Positions 26,732 through 39,024 of a stretch of DNA of 64,000 nucleotides are shown here, in pieces. A model generated the notes under the pieces. That model did no database searches. It saw nothing but the letters and a program-made list of their open reading frames with translations, and had not been told where the DNA came from. How positions within the stretch are numbered: the first letter of the stretch is position 1; each line of letters begins with the position of its first letter. Position numbers and translations under genes: made by a program. This stretch comes from Diplosphaera chodatii (taxonomy: Eukaryota; Chlorophyta; Trebouxiophyceae; Prasiolales; Stichococcaceae): NCBI GenBank assembly GCA_032358165.1, contig JAALGY010000015.1, positions 1,178,001-1,242,000 of the forward strand, written 5' to 3'.

Positions 26732-28847
26732 CTACAATGCAATGAAGCCGACCGACTGCTGGTAGCCGCCCAGGTCGAATGGCGGGTTGAGGTCCATCGC
26801 ATCAGCGCGCTTGAGCTGCAGTCAGTGACAGAATTGGAGTTCAGAAGGAGCGTTGCATGATGCAACGCACGCCTATTGCTGCATCATGTCGCCGAGGTAG
26901 TTGTCAGCGTGCATGACAGTGAACTTCTCCGGCGTGAAGATGGAGTGAGAACCCTGAGCACCTGCTGCAGTGGCCCCATCATGCCAATGACTTCCAGCTT
27001 GCGGCCCGTGCGGCGCAGCCACTCCCACATTGCCTTGACTTCATGATCACGATATGCCGGGTAGTTCACCAGCTGCAACAACAGAAGTACAGCCATGAGG
27101 GATACTTCCATGGTTCCCGCAACTGTACCGAACAGTGCAAGTCCACACTGGTGTGCAGCTGCCAGACCGATGGTTACAGCCCTCCTTACCTCGTCGAACA
27201 CCACAATGGCGCCGGGGAGGATGCGATCCTCCAGCATTGTAAACACGTCCTTTGCACCTGTAATATTGTTGCACATACCAGCAGTGGCTGAACAACTCCA
27301 GATTTGCAACCCTAGATCAGTACACCTGAATGATGGCCACCATGACAAAGTGACGCGGCGTACCGACATACAGGTCGCAGTCGACGTGCAGGTAATTGAT
27401 CATGAACTTGCCCTACCAAGCCAGACAGAGTCGATTAGATATGGAATGATACATGTATCTAAAATGATACACACGAACAAAATCATGGTTCAAGCAAGAT
27501 TATCCAACCACGGGTTCCCCCACACCTACCTTGGGATCCTTGGCATCCATCTCCTTGATGAAGCCGGGCAGGCTGTCTGAGAAGAGCCCCTTCCACAGCT
27601 TGACATTCGCCGGCACCGGCGGAAACTTACCCTCAAGATCAAAGGCTCCCTGCTTGTGAACAGCAACCATTAGAACAAAGCAACTGCTCACATGCACCAC
27701 AATTGCTGAGTTGCCCTTGCCGTGATGCAGCTTGAAATGAGGGTGTCATCAGTTGGGTGCACACGCTCCAAAGCAGAAGGTGTTTGGACGTGTTGTTGAA
27801 CAGCGTGCTGGCATGGTGAGCAGGTTAACCTTCTGGTATCCGTGTCCCCAGTCCTCTGGGAGGCCAGTGAACGTGTCAAAGCCATGGACCAGGCCGGCGT
27901 CCTTCGGGCAATTCTTCAGCTTCCAGTTGCCGGTGTGCGTGATGGTGCCACCCACGTGCACACCAAACTCCAGCCACATCCTGCGCCATGCAGCATTGCT
28001 TTGTGACCAGTGCTTGTGCATCACATGCTGTGAGGCCAGCTGAAGCTGCTGGACGCCCTCGCCGAGGCAGAGGCTGAGCGCACCCGTCACAGCGGGGGAC
28101 CACAGCGGGTGACAGCGTCACATTGTTGGGCGCGTCCGCAAAGATGTGCACCAACACACGCTGCGGCAGCTGGTGCCCGTCCACAGCGACCTGTGAGGTG
28201 ACTATCGTGAGCCCAGTCAGATTCCGTCAAAGCAAATGAAGTGCCTAGCAGCATCACCCAGTTGCGACGCACCTTGATGTCCCGGAGAAACATCTCAAAG
28301 TCAGGGTTGAACTGCACAAAGTGCCGTCTCTCATACTCAGCGTGCACGTCCTGAAGCTGTTTGAGGATGTCTGGCGTCAACTGCGTGGACAATAGGACAA
28401 GAAGATTAAGCGGGCAGGTGTGAGCAGCAAGACGGAGGTTGTGCTGCACGCAGGTGCGTGCAGGACTTGAACTGACCTGCGAACCGCCAGTCAGGTGCAG
28501 GCTGGATGTGACGGTGGACGCCATCTCTGAGACGTGAGCGTTGCTGAGTCCCTTGCTGGCGGTGGGGCCGAGCTGCACCAAGAGTGCAAAATGGAAGCAA
28601 TGAAACGTAAGCGAGCCCAAACGTGATGCTACCATCCGGGGCTCTGAAATCCTGGCAGGTCGTTCAGCCACACCGCAGTTGCGGGACCCGATGCTCGCAC
28701 CTTGGCGCCCACGAAGAACAAAATGACACCCGCCAGCACGATGACAGCCCGTTGGGCAAGTTTTCCTCGCTGCTTGGCTGCCTGTGGCCGCCAGCGCTTG
28801 CCCGCCGCATCGGCATGGCCATTTTGACTCTGGCTGTCTGCGAACAT
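26732..28847 (-). CDS. type II membrane protein with TylF-like class I methyltransferase domain
   Basis: ATG 28847 starts MFADSQSQNGHADAAGKRW, a basic stretch and then a signal-anchor helix (AVIVLAGVILFFVGAK), so a Golgi- or ER-type lumenal enzyme is likely. After a stalk (LGPTASKGLSNAHVSEMAS; LTPDILKQLQDVHAEYERRH) the SAM-dependent domain follows: MWLEFGVHVGGTITHTG (motif I region), GFDTFTGLPEDWGHGY, PPVPANVKLWKGLFSDSLPG, FMINYLHVDCDLYVG, MLEDRILPGAIVVFDE and NYPAYRDHEVKAMWEWLRRT. LEFGV, FDxFxGLPExW, LHVDCDLY and PGxIVVFDE are the TylF/macrocin O-methyltransferase-like set. The last exon (26815-26732, ending GYQQSVGFIAL) joins in phase across a 137-nt intron with a GTTCTC donor at 26952. Substrate unknown; a glycan or small-molecule O-methyl transfer is an inference. 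Confidence 0.78.
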
Positions 28848-29670
28848 TGGGCCTGAGCGCACTCCACTACAGAGCTGCTGTATGAGCCCTGTATCCTCTG
28901 CGCCGTGTAAAATTGTCCGCCAGCAAGCACCCCTGCGGCCCAAGGAGCGTCCTCAAATGCCAGCCTGGAATACTGCAGCAACACGACCGGCTGTGGCAGG
29001 AGACGGGACGTGGCTCCATGCACGAATGCCTTTCTAGGTTCCACTCACCCTCGTGCGGGCGGATCTTAGCTGCAGTCCGCCGATCTGTGGAAATCGCTCT
29101 GGTATCAGCATTTTTCGAGGGCTCTGCTTTATATGCAACGGCTGCACGTAACGGACAACAAAGGCGCAGCCGCATGGATGGTGACAATCCGGCACTAGTA
29201 ACATGCTCATGCAAGCGTGGATCACCTGCGTCGCGGGGGGACTGTTGAGGTACGCCCGTAGGCTGGGCTGATCAAACACTGCCTTGCTCAGAGTCAACAG
29301 TCACTGTCAGTGTACGCATGCTGTAGCCGTGGCACATAGGTGTTTACGACTGGAAGGCGGATTCGTCGCCGACGTCATGGCACACTGAACCATAATCGCT
29401 TGACGCGCACGGATAGCATAAACTTACACTGTATACATGGTGCGCATGGTATTGTTCACCCGCACTGCTTGAGACGACAGGCGTTGAGGCGTGCACCTCA
29501 ACTCCTCAAGCAGCGAGCAGAAGTTTGTGCGTTTTGCTGATGACAGCAAACCAAATATCAAGTGCTTGCAGATGTACAGCGGCCCTGTGCTGCGGACGCT
29601 TCGAGAGAGTTTGACATAATTTGTGTTCAGCGCCAAGCTTGCACGGCCGCAACGTTTCGAGCGCGGGCGT
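28848..29670. promoter_or_regulatory. shared 5' region of the methyltransferase (-) and RING ligase (+)
   Basis: About 820 bp between divergent starts. No further gene is supported. Promoter function inferred from position only. Confidence 0.4.
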
Positions 29671-32119
29671 TATGAACACGTACTGCTACGCGTGTGAGAC
29701 GCATCACTCCGGCATCTCGTGGAACGCGGAGGAGGCCGAGCCTATTTGCCGGAGGTGCCAGAGCTCCTTTGTGGAGCTGGTCCCACAGGCCGCCTCGACG
29801 CACCCGTCCGCTTCAGCCAGCCTGCGGCAGCAGCAATCTCACAGGCAGGAGCAACAGCATCACCCACGGCAGCAGGGTATGAGCCAGCAGCAGCCAGCAT
29901 CGGCCAGCAACCCAGGCATGCAGCATCCCTACGGCCCTGGAGCGCCACAGATGCAGTCGCACACCTTCATGACGTCCAGCGGTCAGGAGGTGCATGTGCA
30001 CATGGCGACATCGGTCATGCCAGTTGGCATGGGAAGTTCGGACATGGATGGCGGTCTGGGCGCCAATGCAGGCGGCATGCCGCAAGCAATTCTGACCAGC
30101 CTGCTGCAAGGCATGCAGCAGCATGCTGATGGTGACAGCGGCAGCCCTGGCCACCCCTTCAATGCTGGCATGCAGTTTGGCGGGTTTGGCATGGGCAACT
30201 TTGCCGGAGACAACAGCCTGGAGGCTCTGCTGTCGCGCCTTGCCGAACAGCACCAGCCTATGTTTGTGCCCACAGCGCCAGACACGCGCACAAGCCTCCC
30301 GCGGCTCAAGGTAGCAACACCAGCACAGGCTGCAGCGGCAGCACGCACAGCCCCACCGGGCTGCAGTGTGACACAGCCAGCAAATGCAGCCGGCAGCAAC
30401 GATGCTCAGCCAGATACACAGCAGCAGCAGCAGCAGCAGCAGCAAGGGCAGCAGCATGGGCAGCATGCAGCATGCAAAGCGGGTGACGCTTGCACAGTGT
30501 GCCATGAGGAGTATGAGGCTGGCACCACTGTGGTGCAGCTGCCATGCAGCCACTGCTTCCACGAGGACTGCATCATGCCCTGGCTGGAGCAGGTGAGAAA
30601 AGTGACTGTCACACGATACTGACGCCTGCTGTGCTCACCCTACAATGCAACCTTAAACTCGGACACGGCATGGCGCAAGTTTTAAGCACACAAACAACCA
30701 ACCAAGTGTTGTGCCATGCAGCACAACACGTGCCCAGTGTGCCGCTTCCAGCTTCCAGCGGATCCCAATCACCGCGTGCAGCCGCAGGCAGGCCCGGAGC
30801 TGCCCAGCGGTGGCGCCGGGCTGGCGTCCGTCGCAGGCAATGGCAGCAATGTATGGGCAGACATCGGCAACCTGTTCCCTGGTGATGCTGCGCAGATCCT
30901 CGGCAGCATCACTGCTGCGCTAGATGGCGTAATAGGTGCGGGACGTGTTTCTGGAGTTATTGTTTTCTTGTACTTTTACGAATGTTCACACGAACACCCA
31001 GCGCTGCGGCCATACGCTTGGTGTACCATTTTGCGATTGCTGAGGTTGCTGCTGACAGGCGTGCGGAGCTCACCTTGCAGGCCCACAGGCCCACGAGGCC
31101 AGGGACCAGCGTCGCTGGGAGGGCGAGGCTCTCCACGCACGTGTCCAGGCGGCTGTTGCACGGTCAGAGGCTGGGCAGCGGGAGCGCGAGAGTGCTGCTG
31201 GCGGCAGGGGCCGTCGCCGCCGTGTTGCCATGCCGGCAGCGCCGGGCAGAGCCGGTGACGGCGGGGCATACCGGCCGGGCAGCGCCACAGACGGCACAGG
31301 GCTCGGCAACCGCCGCGTGCGCCGTCGAACCGAGCTGCACTCTGGCTCTGGCAATGCTTCAGCAGGGGTCGGCCAGTCCGCTGCACTGCATGCTGCGGCG
31401 GCGGCAGCGGCAGGTGCACATACATCTGTGCATCCAATCGTTCAAGTGATCATGATTCTCAAAGACAAAGCGTTTGTAGTACCATCAGCTAGTGAAGATT
31501 TTGCTCTTGACAAGCTGCTGCTGTTCGTGCAGATGCCGGAGTAGGAGCCAGTCGGTCAGGCCGCACGATTGGCATCCCCATTGCCCGCCCCTTCAACGTT
31601 GGCCGCCACCCTGGGCACACTGGCGCTCGCAGTCGTGCAGCCTCTGGCCGACGGCAGCAGGAGGAGCATCTCCAGCCCGCAGACCAGCAACAGGTAAGTG
31701 CTCTCAACTACTCTGAAGTCGTTTCCAAGGCCCTGGTTGCCTTGTCTTGCCATCCACCAGCCCAGTTGCCAGATGCCAGCTGACCCAACTACTTCCTGCT
31801 TACTTAACAGGTCCAGCATCTGCCGGGCGACCAAGCAGCATACATCGGGTGTGGCCCATCGCCTCAGCCAGGCACCGGAGTTGCTGCCAACAATGACTCA
31901 TACACACAGCCAGCCGCGGGCCCATCGCAGCGTGCTGCGGTCACGCCAGAGATCCAGCCAGCGCCATTGCCAGCGGGAGACCACCCCGGTGTGGCTGCTG
32001 TACCTCAGGGCGGCGCTGGCAATGCAGTGTCGCAGGGCTTCTCCCTGCCACTATATGCTCCCGTGGGGTGGCTCGCTTCTGGTGCCGCCCATCTGGTGGC
32101 GAGCATCTTCCGCCGCTGA
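29671..32119 (+). CDS. RING-H2 E3 ubiquitin ligase with N-terminal zinc ribbon (RNF126/RNF115-like)
   Basis: The N-terminus [14 protein letters not shown]...[12 protein letters not shown] (residues about 3-36) is the C-x2-C/C-x2-C zinc ribbon found in RNF126/115-type plant and animal ligases. A long Gln/Ala/Met-rich linker follows, with [11 protein letters not shown] and a CAG-encoded Q9 run. The RING-H2 finger is split by an intron: [35 protein letters not shown] | [12 protein letters not shown], with all eight zinc ligands (C3H2C3) present. Further exons continue: a mainly basic segment ([20 protein letters not shown] and a [11 protein letters not shown] patch), a Gly/Ser-rich stretch, and a last exon starting [13 protein letters not shown] and ending HLVASIFRR with the stop at 32119. 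The product transfers ubiquitin from E2 to targets. The C-terminal third is low complexity with no recognised domain. Confidence 0.85.
30419..30442 (+). repeat. (CAG)8 coding trinucleotide repeat
   Basis: Eight perfect CAG units followed by CAA encode nine Gln in the linker before the RING finger. Copy number is likely to vary between strains. Confidence 0.9.
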
Positions 32120-32681
32120 GCACTGCAGTCGTGCAGCAGCCCATGACGTGGGGCTTTGTATCTTGAACGCACGTGCTGACTCGCAGCCGCAGCCGATGTC
32201 AGGGTTCTGGAAGATCAGGGGTGCTGTAGCATACCATAAGTGTCAGCAGCGTTGTCGTGCATTTTGGTGCGTGTCTGTAGGATGCAGCTGATCTGTCACT
32301 TGTGTCTGTCACGTGTGCATGAAAGTGCAACGCGAGCCACTTTGCCATCATCCATGAGTCCCTCTCTGGCAGCTCTTGCGCCGTCCTGGTCATAGTGCAG
32401 AGTTCCGTAGCTGGCCGCTGGGTGGGCCATTCTGCACCGGCGGCAGGATGCAGCATGCACCTTGGCATCGCCATTTGCCGCTGGATCGCTGCTTCGTCTG
32501 CCAGATGTGCAAACTTGTCAAAATCTTGACTTAGAGCTCATGAAATGCTCCCCACCTGCAGACTCCGGGTGTCTTTTTGAAAAGCTATTCCTTTTGCATC
32601 AACACCTGATGTGCACATCCTCATCGTTCGGCCTGGCAAGCACAGATCAGCCGATGTAGCCGTCATCGTCAGCACGTCAAC
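32120..32681. other. intergenic region, RING ligase to SEH1
   Basis: About 560 bp containing the 3' end of the ligase gene and the SEH1 promoter. No other feature seen. Confidence 0.5.
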
Positions 32682-34149
32682 ATGAGCACACGCGTGACGA
32701 CCGCCGTTCTAGATGACGCACCGGCAGCCACCTGCTCTGACTTCCAGGGCCATCGCCTGGCAATTGGCACGGCGACCGGCACGGCATCGGTATTTGACAG
32801 GGCGCTCGGGGATCGGGGCTGGGACTTGTCGGCAACGTGGCCCGCTCATGATAGTGCAGTCACTCAGGTGCCCAATGCACGACACATACCCGACAAACAG
32901 CCGCAAGGTAGCTTGCAGATGGTTGCCGGTACCGGCAATTGATTGGGCAAACATGTGTACGTTTAGCAATGATCTCCAGGGTTGCAGCGCTGTCACGGCC
33001 AGCATGCGGCGTATGCTGCAGGTTGCGTGGGCGGACTCAGCCTTCGGAGCGGTGCTGGCCACGTCTTGCGGCCAACACATCTGCGTCTGGCGTGAGAGCT
33101 GCGACACCTCCATGCAGCCATCGTGGGAGCTGCAGGCCGCCCTGCCTGCGGTGTCCAGCCAGCTGGTCAGCTTGCGCTTCGCGCCTCCGGGCTGCGATCA
33201 CGTGTGGCTGGCTGCGTCCTCGGCGGATGGCGCCGTGCGGTGAGCGAAAGTTGCCTGGCAGGCGCCTCCACCAGCCCGGATGCCAGTATGCCTCCTTCTT
33301 GAACTGGCGACACAGGTACTCCCCAATCCTGACTGTCGTCTCCTGGTGCAGGTTGTACTCATCGGCAGTGCCACAGCCGGATGGCAGCAGCGGCTGGGGC
33401 CTGCAGTCGGAATTGTGGGCAGACGCAGCTGGGCCCGGGAATCCACCGACCTGCCTTGCGTGGCGCCCTCCATTGCCGAACGCACCGGCTATGCTTGTCG
33501 TCAGCGACGGCGCAGGTTCGTGTCTAGAGCTCATCGGATGACGGCGAGGGTCCCTCTGTCTTGTGAGTGCCTGCACAGGCCTGCATCGCACGTCGGCAGA
33601 CCTGGTGTTTCTGCAGCTCCGTGGCAACCTGCCTGTGCCTGCAGGGGCGGCAGTCTGGTGGCACGATGCGCGGCGCGGTCAATGGGCGATTTCAGCACAG
33701 CTGCCAGGGCCGCGCCCAGACGCTGTTGCCTGGGCGCTGGTGTTGGGGAGGCCCTCGGAGCTTGTGGCCCTTGCCTCGGGACCTGACATCACCGTGTGGA
33801 GCCTGCGAGGCCCTGTCGACTCTCTTGAGGTGCGGCCTCCTGCCACCATGGGGTGCTGTCAAGGGTCAAGCATGCTGGCCCTCATGACATGTTGCACCAC
33901 TTGGTTCTCTTTTGACGCGGCAGGTTGAAGATCAGGACATGCTCCTTCTTGCAGGCTGACAAGGTGGCAGAGCTGCAAGCGGCTGCACCAGTGCACCAGC
34001 TGGCATTCAATGGTATGGGCAGCTGGCTAGCAGCGTCTACCGCCGGCGGGGAGGTGCAGCTGTGCCGGCCTGCACTCGATGGCACCTGGAATTGGCTGAT
34101 ATCCGTGCAGGGTACGCCAAGTGAGCAACAGCTGCAATTGACCGAGTGA
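32682..34149 (+). CDS. SEH1: WD40 nucleoporin SEH1
   Basis: ATG 32682 opens MSTRVTTAVLDDAPAATCSD. A first beta-propeller blade (GHRLAIGTATGTASVFDR) follows, then SATWPAHDSAVTQ|VAWADSAFGAVLAT and CGQHICVWRE, which match SEH1's WxVAWAxPxFGxxLATCS pattern. Later exons give RFAPPGCDHVWLAASSADG, LYSSAVPQPDGSS, ELWADAAGPGNPPTCLAWRP, AAVWWHDARRGQWAISAQLP, ELVALASGPDITVWSL and the last blade VHQLAFNGMGSWLAASTAGG, VQLCRPALDGTWNWLISVQG. The ending NWLISVQG corresponds to NWKCIGVLKG of other SEH1 proteins. SEH1 belongs to the Y (Nup107-160) complex of the nuclear pore and to the SEA/GATOR complex. Every exon join checked is in phase. Length is about 320 residues, typical. Confidence 0.85.
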
Positions 34150-34799
34150 CGGATAGCCTGCTTTGTGTAGGTGGTTGATTTTCGTTCGTTCACAAGGTGC
34201 ATGGCCTGGTAACCAGTGCCAGGGCCACTGCAAGGCCTGTCTGCCCTTTCAACTGCATCATGTACCTAGCCTACCGGTGCAGCAGCATTGCTCAACTGCC
34301 AGATCTACGCTACAATTCATAGTGCTGAACCACGTCTTCCACATCTGCTTCCTCCACCTCTGCTGCGAGCTGTGCTGGATCTGGTGAGGGCGCCTGCAGC
34401 ACAAATGGCGGAACACTGTGGCCAGTACAATCGGAGAGGCCAACACGCACACCAGCCCTACGGTACAGCAAACCATGCCAGGCTGCCACGTCTCAAATCG
34501 CTGAACAGCATCCATATGTGAAGCACCTGCTGTGAGTGAGGATCCCGCCGGCGGGTCCGCGACCGGGTGCTGGGTGGCGGAGTGTACTCCTCTGGGAACT
34601 GGAAGCCTGCCAGCAGATGTGCACAGATCGTTGAGTGGGATTCAGCATGTGAAGTTAACAAAGCAGCGCCACGGGGTGGGCATGCAGGTGCCCATGTGCG
34701 TTCAGCACTCTCGGCGCACGCGCACCTGAAAAGGTTTTTGACCTGGTCCGCAGCGCCCCTGCATTGCACGCAACCTGGACGGTGATCCTACAGCAGATA
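34150..34799. other. convergent intergenic region
   Basis: About 650 bp between the SEH1 stop (+) and the end of the SPC22 frame (-). A last SPC22 exon could fall here. Nothing else recognised. Confidence 0.45.
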
Positions 34800-35788
34800 C
34801 TACAGTGCAAGCCCACCTGGCCCAGCAGAGAGCCAGAGCAACCAGGGAGTCCTTGCGCTGCTCGCACCTACGAGCGGCATGACGTTCCAGGACACCGTGA
34901 GGTTGAAGGGCTGGCCCCGCAAATGGAAGCCCTGGTCGTTGACCACATAAGGGTGGAACTCGTCGAGGTCCTTGCCCTCCAGTGCTGCCTCCTCCTGTGC
35001 GGGTGCGCCAGCAGCAGTGACCAACCGTGCGCATCGATGTGTCGGGGCTGGGCCCCTACAGCCAGCTCGGTCCACCATGTGGTCGCTTTCTCAGTACGGT
35101 CATCAGGTGCATTCACAGCGGCTTGCCTTGCTGGTGATGATGTGGCTCCACATCACCATCTGATTGAAGCGGTTGTCTGGCGTCTCAAAATCTACAGTCA
35201 CATACAGGAAGAGCTGTTTCGTCATCCACGTGAACTCTCCTCGCAGGTCCGCCGAGAGGTCAATCCACATGCGTGCCTGCATACGAAAATAGTCAGCAAG
35301 TTTTCACTGCTGCCGAGTGGTGTCTTCCATCCTATCATGCCATCGTTTCTGCACAGCATTCTGCCATGTTGGTGTATCAGGTGAAGTGAGTAAGATGTGC
35401 AGACATAAACCGTGTCAGAATAAAACGTGCAGATCTGCAGCTGCACAGGCAAGCCCCACCCGGTCGCTGAGCTCCTGGTGCGTCCGCCGGCGATAGTAGT
35501 ACTCCTGGGTGGGCTCTCTTCGCAGACTCTCGATTTGCGACACCGTGGCGTGCACATCGACCTTGCCTCGGTGAAAGCTGTCTGCACGCAGGCATGTGAT
35601 GGCACTATCAGGCCATGACGCATATGCAGCCATGCGGGAATTGTTCCAACTCAGCTGATGTGCGCTGATTGTTGGACCAAACTCGGTGATCGATGCTCAC
35701 CTACTGCTGTGGCGAACAGGCAGAGACCAGCCAGGACTGTTGTAGAGAACGTGAGTACCGAGTTCACTCGGTTCCATGCTGTGTGCAT
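34800..35788 (-). CDS. SPCS3: signal peptidase complex subunit 3 (SPC22/23)
   Basis: Exon 1 (ATG 35788) encodes MHTAWNRVNSVLTFSTTVL and the single N-terminal membrane anchor ending CLFATAV, nearly identical in pattern to plant and animal SPC22. Then DSFHRGKVDVHATVSQIESL, RMWIDLSADLRGEFTWMTKQ, LFLYVTVDFETPDNRFNQMV, MWSHIITSK | EEAALEGKDLDEFHPYV and VNDQGFHLRGQPFNLTVSWN with MPLVG follow. DLxxxFTWNTKQ-like, LRGxxFNLTxxWxxMP and NQ...WxxII are family hallmarks. The protein is an essential non-catalytic subunit of the ER signal peptidase. The intron after IITSK (exon end 35127) starts with GCAAGC, a GC-AG intron. The C-terminus is uncertain: either the frame runs to 34800 or a GTGCGA donor just after MPLVG leads to another exon. 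Confidence 0.88.
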
Positions 35789-36482
35789 GGTCGGCAATCT
35801 GTTGCCAGATTACTGCGCAGACTAACGCGTGTCACTGCAGTTATATGTATGGCATCTACATGGCCATAAACCTTGCTGCCAGCCCCAGCAGGTGCCTTGT
35901 GCGTTTGATCCCAGGAGTGATCAGCAGCGCTCTTCAGCTGCACGAGCAGGCGCACCGCGAAATCGCATGCAAACAGGGGATATCAGGTATGTAGACATCA
36001 CCCGTGCTGCCTGCAAAGCGAAAGTGGCTGCACGACCCGCTTGTGTCCCTTCCATGGGCAGAGCAAAGCAGCGGGTCAGGACCTAATTGCTCCACCTAGT
36101 GCAGAGGCCAACCCATCTATGGCAGCGTAGAGCCCGACCTTGCTGCCGTTCAAAGTTTCAACGTGATTGACCATGATCATATGGCCCACTCAGTAGGGTG
36201 CCACCAAAGCTGAAGACAGTAGTCATGCAACCACGAAGAAGGCAACGCTCGCCGCCTTCTTCCTGGTGCTACTATGCAATCTCGCTCTGTGCAAAACTTT
36301 CTGGTTCAGAAGCTCTGGGGGGCGCGCAAGACCATGGGGACCAAGACCATGAGGACACCCGCCGCTCTGACCATGCTCTATGTACATCTAGCTCATCAAG
36401 AGTGTTGTCTGAGCAAGTGTGTACATTGAGCCTAGAACCATCTCGATCGGCAACACCTGCCCACTGCCATCGCCGCATGGTT
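35789..36482. other. intergenic region, SPC22 5' side
   Basis: About 690 bp between two minus-strand genes; should include the SPC22 promoter. No gene recognised. Confidence 0.45.
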
Positions 36483-39024
36483 TCAAGAGGTCCTGCGCCG
36501 CACCCGACGCATCAAAAGAAACTGGTGGCGTCGGCGGCCGCAGGAGGCAAGCCAGGAAGGGTGGCGCCACCACAGCCTTGACACCGGCAGCCCCAGGAAC
36601 GCTGGCATGCTCCCTTCCGCTTCCCGTGCGCTGACTGAATGCTCGTCCTCGTCTGCTGATGGGCTGTGCAGACTGCCATCCAGCCGTGCGAGGGCATGCG
36701 GCTGCCTCTGTGGCAGACGTGCTGCCCATAGTGCTGGCCAATAACGGGAGGCGTATGGCTGACTCAGCCCGCCGGCATCAGGGCACAGATTGTCGGGCGG
36801 GTGGAACCAGTAGGAGAATGCCACATGTCCGTGCTGTTGCTGGGCGCTGAATGACGTCACCTGCTTGGGCATGACAGCAGACCATCAGCAAAGCAGGGTG
36901 GGCAGCCACAGAACAAGATGTGTGCGCAAAGCTGCCAACTCAAGCAGTGTCCAGCAGATTGATGTGACAGCGCACCTCATGGAACCACCCAGCAGGCAGG
37001 TACAGCGCTTGCCCAGCTTGTAGGTCTACAACCTTGGCAGCTTGCCGCCCCTGGCCAGGGGCGTCGAATGCTCAGAATGAATGCCGCGACACATCAATGC
37101 GCAACCCTGCATGCACATCATGCAGGTGCCAGCAAAACCCACCGGAAACTTGGGAAATCTCCTGCGAATTTCAGCATCTGACATTCCAGCCAGGTCGATC
37201 CTACTGAAGTTGTCTGGCGGCTGTTCTGACCCTGCAAGCAGGATGCACGATACAGTCACATTGGTGGTGCAAAACCCTGATATACTGAGCTGATGAACAC
37301 ATGACATTCGTCGGACTGTTTGGCGGAGTGCAGGATGATTTGCCGTGGCGTCTGGGCCAGAATGCACCAGTTGTACAGCGCAGAAGGTTGCAAGGGTCCA
37401 GCATGTCACACAGGGTGCTTCAAGATGGCCGTCAATGGCACTGGCGCCCGGCAGTGGCAGCCACGTGCTCAGCATAGCCTTGCGCACCATCAACGGATGT
37501 GTCAGCAGCGTCCATCTGTAGGTCCAGGGCGCGCTCCAGGGCAGCGTCCAGGCGCGCCTCAGCAGCTGTCAGGGATTTTGCTGCGCCCTGCAGACCCCCG
37601 AGTCCAGTTTCTACAATGTGTCTTGCCTAGATCGCTTCACCAGACAATGCCTGCACTCTGACTACACTGTTTTGAGGCATGCATGCGCATGCTATGTGGT
37701 GGCATTGAATAGGTTGCTGCTCCGAACCTGTTCATCACGCTGCACCGCCTCCTGCGCCGCTGCAACATCCAACTCAGCTGCAGTGCGCGCGCACCAGGCC
37801 GCCACCTCGTCTGCGCTGGAGCCATCGGCATTCGTCTCACCCTGCCAATGCCAAACAGACATGAAGGCAGGGGCAGTTTCAATAAGACGAGGCCAGTGGA
37901 TAGCCAACGCTCGTTGCCTGCAAAGCATAATCATGTGCGGATGTGACCCTGCCTGATCTGCATACACAATGCGGCCATTGGTATGGATCTTGGCGATGCG
38001 GCCATGTGTGTACATGTGCTTGGCCTGGTCCGGCGGGTACAGACGGAACTGCTTCCGCCCATGCAGCAGGATGTACAGATTGTCATGGAAGTCATGGTGC
38101 AGCCCACTTGACGCTCCTGCGGGCAGGCATGCTGATCCTGTGGCAGGATATCCCTTGTAGAGAACTTTACCCAGGTCCTGCACTCACTCCACCAAGCACC
38201 ATCCAGACATGCATAACCATGCTTTCAGTGGTTCACACTGAGATTCTATGGCTGCACTTCGCACTGGCCGTGCTGATGCGTCGACGCACACCTGACAGCC
38301 TGCTCACCATTCGGCGCATTGCCCATCCACATGTTAAGCTGCTGCGGAACCAGGCTTCCCATGCACGCTGGTTGCAGCGGCACGTCTGCCTGCAGCTGGG
38401 TGACTGGTGACGCAAAGAGCTCGGGTTGCGCATCGGCACGGATGTCCACGTCCTGCGTCAAGAGTCATCAGGTCTGATGCGCCGGCAAGGTAGTAGCGTG
38501 GCAGTGGACGGTGGCTTCCAGCCCGCATGGCAACCCAAGGTCTGGCAGCATGGCAGCAGAGGGCAATGCTCGCCTGCGCTGTCATGTACACGCTGCTGTC
38601 GCCGGCTGCGAAGCGCCGCAGAAACTGACGGAAGGGCATGATCTGCGTGGTGCCGCGACCAAATGATGCTGCAGCGTCCCGCCGCACCTCCACCTTGACC
38701 CGAACACCCGCGCCCTGCACAAAGTATGAGGAACGTACGCATGGCGGCGCACACTGCTGTCATTCGCACGCATGTAGTGAAGCGCATGATGACATGCCAA
38801 ACGTGTATGCTCACACGTCGCATGCTGTCAACAAACTGACGGCACACCACTTGGTCATGCAGGTACTCGTTGGTCCATCTGCTGAGCTGCTGAAAGTCGT
38901 CGGTGTCAAGGACGTTGTGAAGCAATAATGGCTGCCTGGATGCCACATGCTGCGTCCATACTGCCAATGCAGTCGCATCCCGTGCATCTAACACCGGCAC
39001 CGCCGCCCTGTCCTGCTGTGCCAT
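36483..39024 (-). CDS. JmjC/cupin-type Fe(II)/2-oxoglutarate oxygenase
   Basis: ATG 39024 opens MAQQDRAAVPVLDARDATAL, then QPLLLHNVLDTDDFQQLSRW, VKVEVRRDAAASFGRGTTQI with MPFRQFLRRFAAGDSSVYMT, RYYLAGASDL, LLPQQLNMWMGN, and the metal-binding exon SSGLHHDFHDNLYILLHGRK with RLYPPDQAKHMYTHG. Here HHD supplies the first His and the Asp. A later exon gives VVDLQAGQALYLPAGWFHE with the second His, then AFSYWFHPPDN. This is the cupin_8/JmjC plan of small hydroxylases that act on protein or other substrates. Histone demethylation is possible but unsupported because no PHD or other chromatin domain is seen. After HPPDN the frame stays open to 36483; the true stop or a last intron inside that Arg-rich stretch cannot be fixed. 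Confidence 0.82.

Noticed and set aside
26884..27000. Apparent frameshift or 8-nt mini-intron at the end of the methyltransferase
   Set aside because: A normal 137-nt intron with a GTTCTC donor at 26952 and CAG acceptor before 26815 explains the frame change and gives a sensible last exon ending GYQQSVGFIAL.
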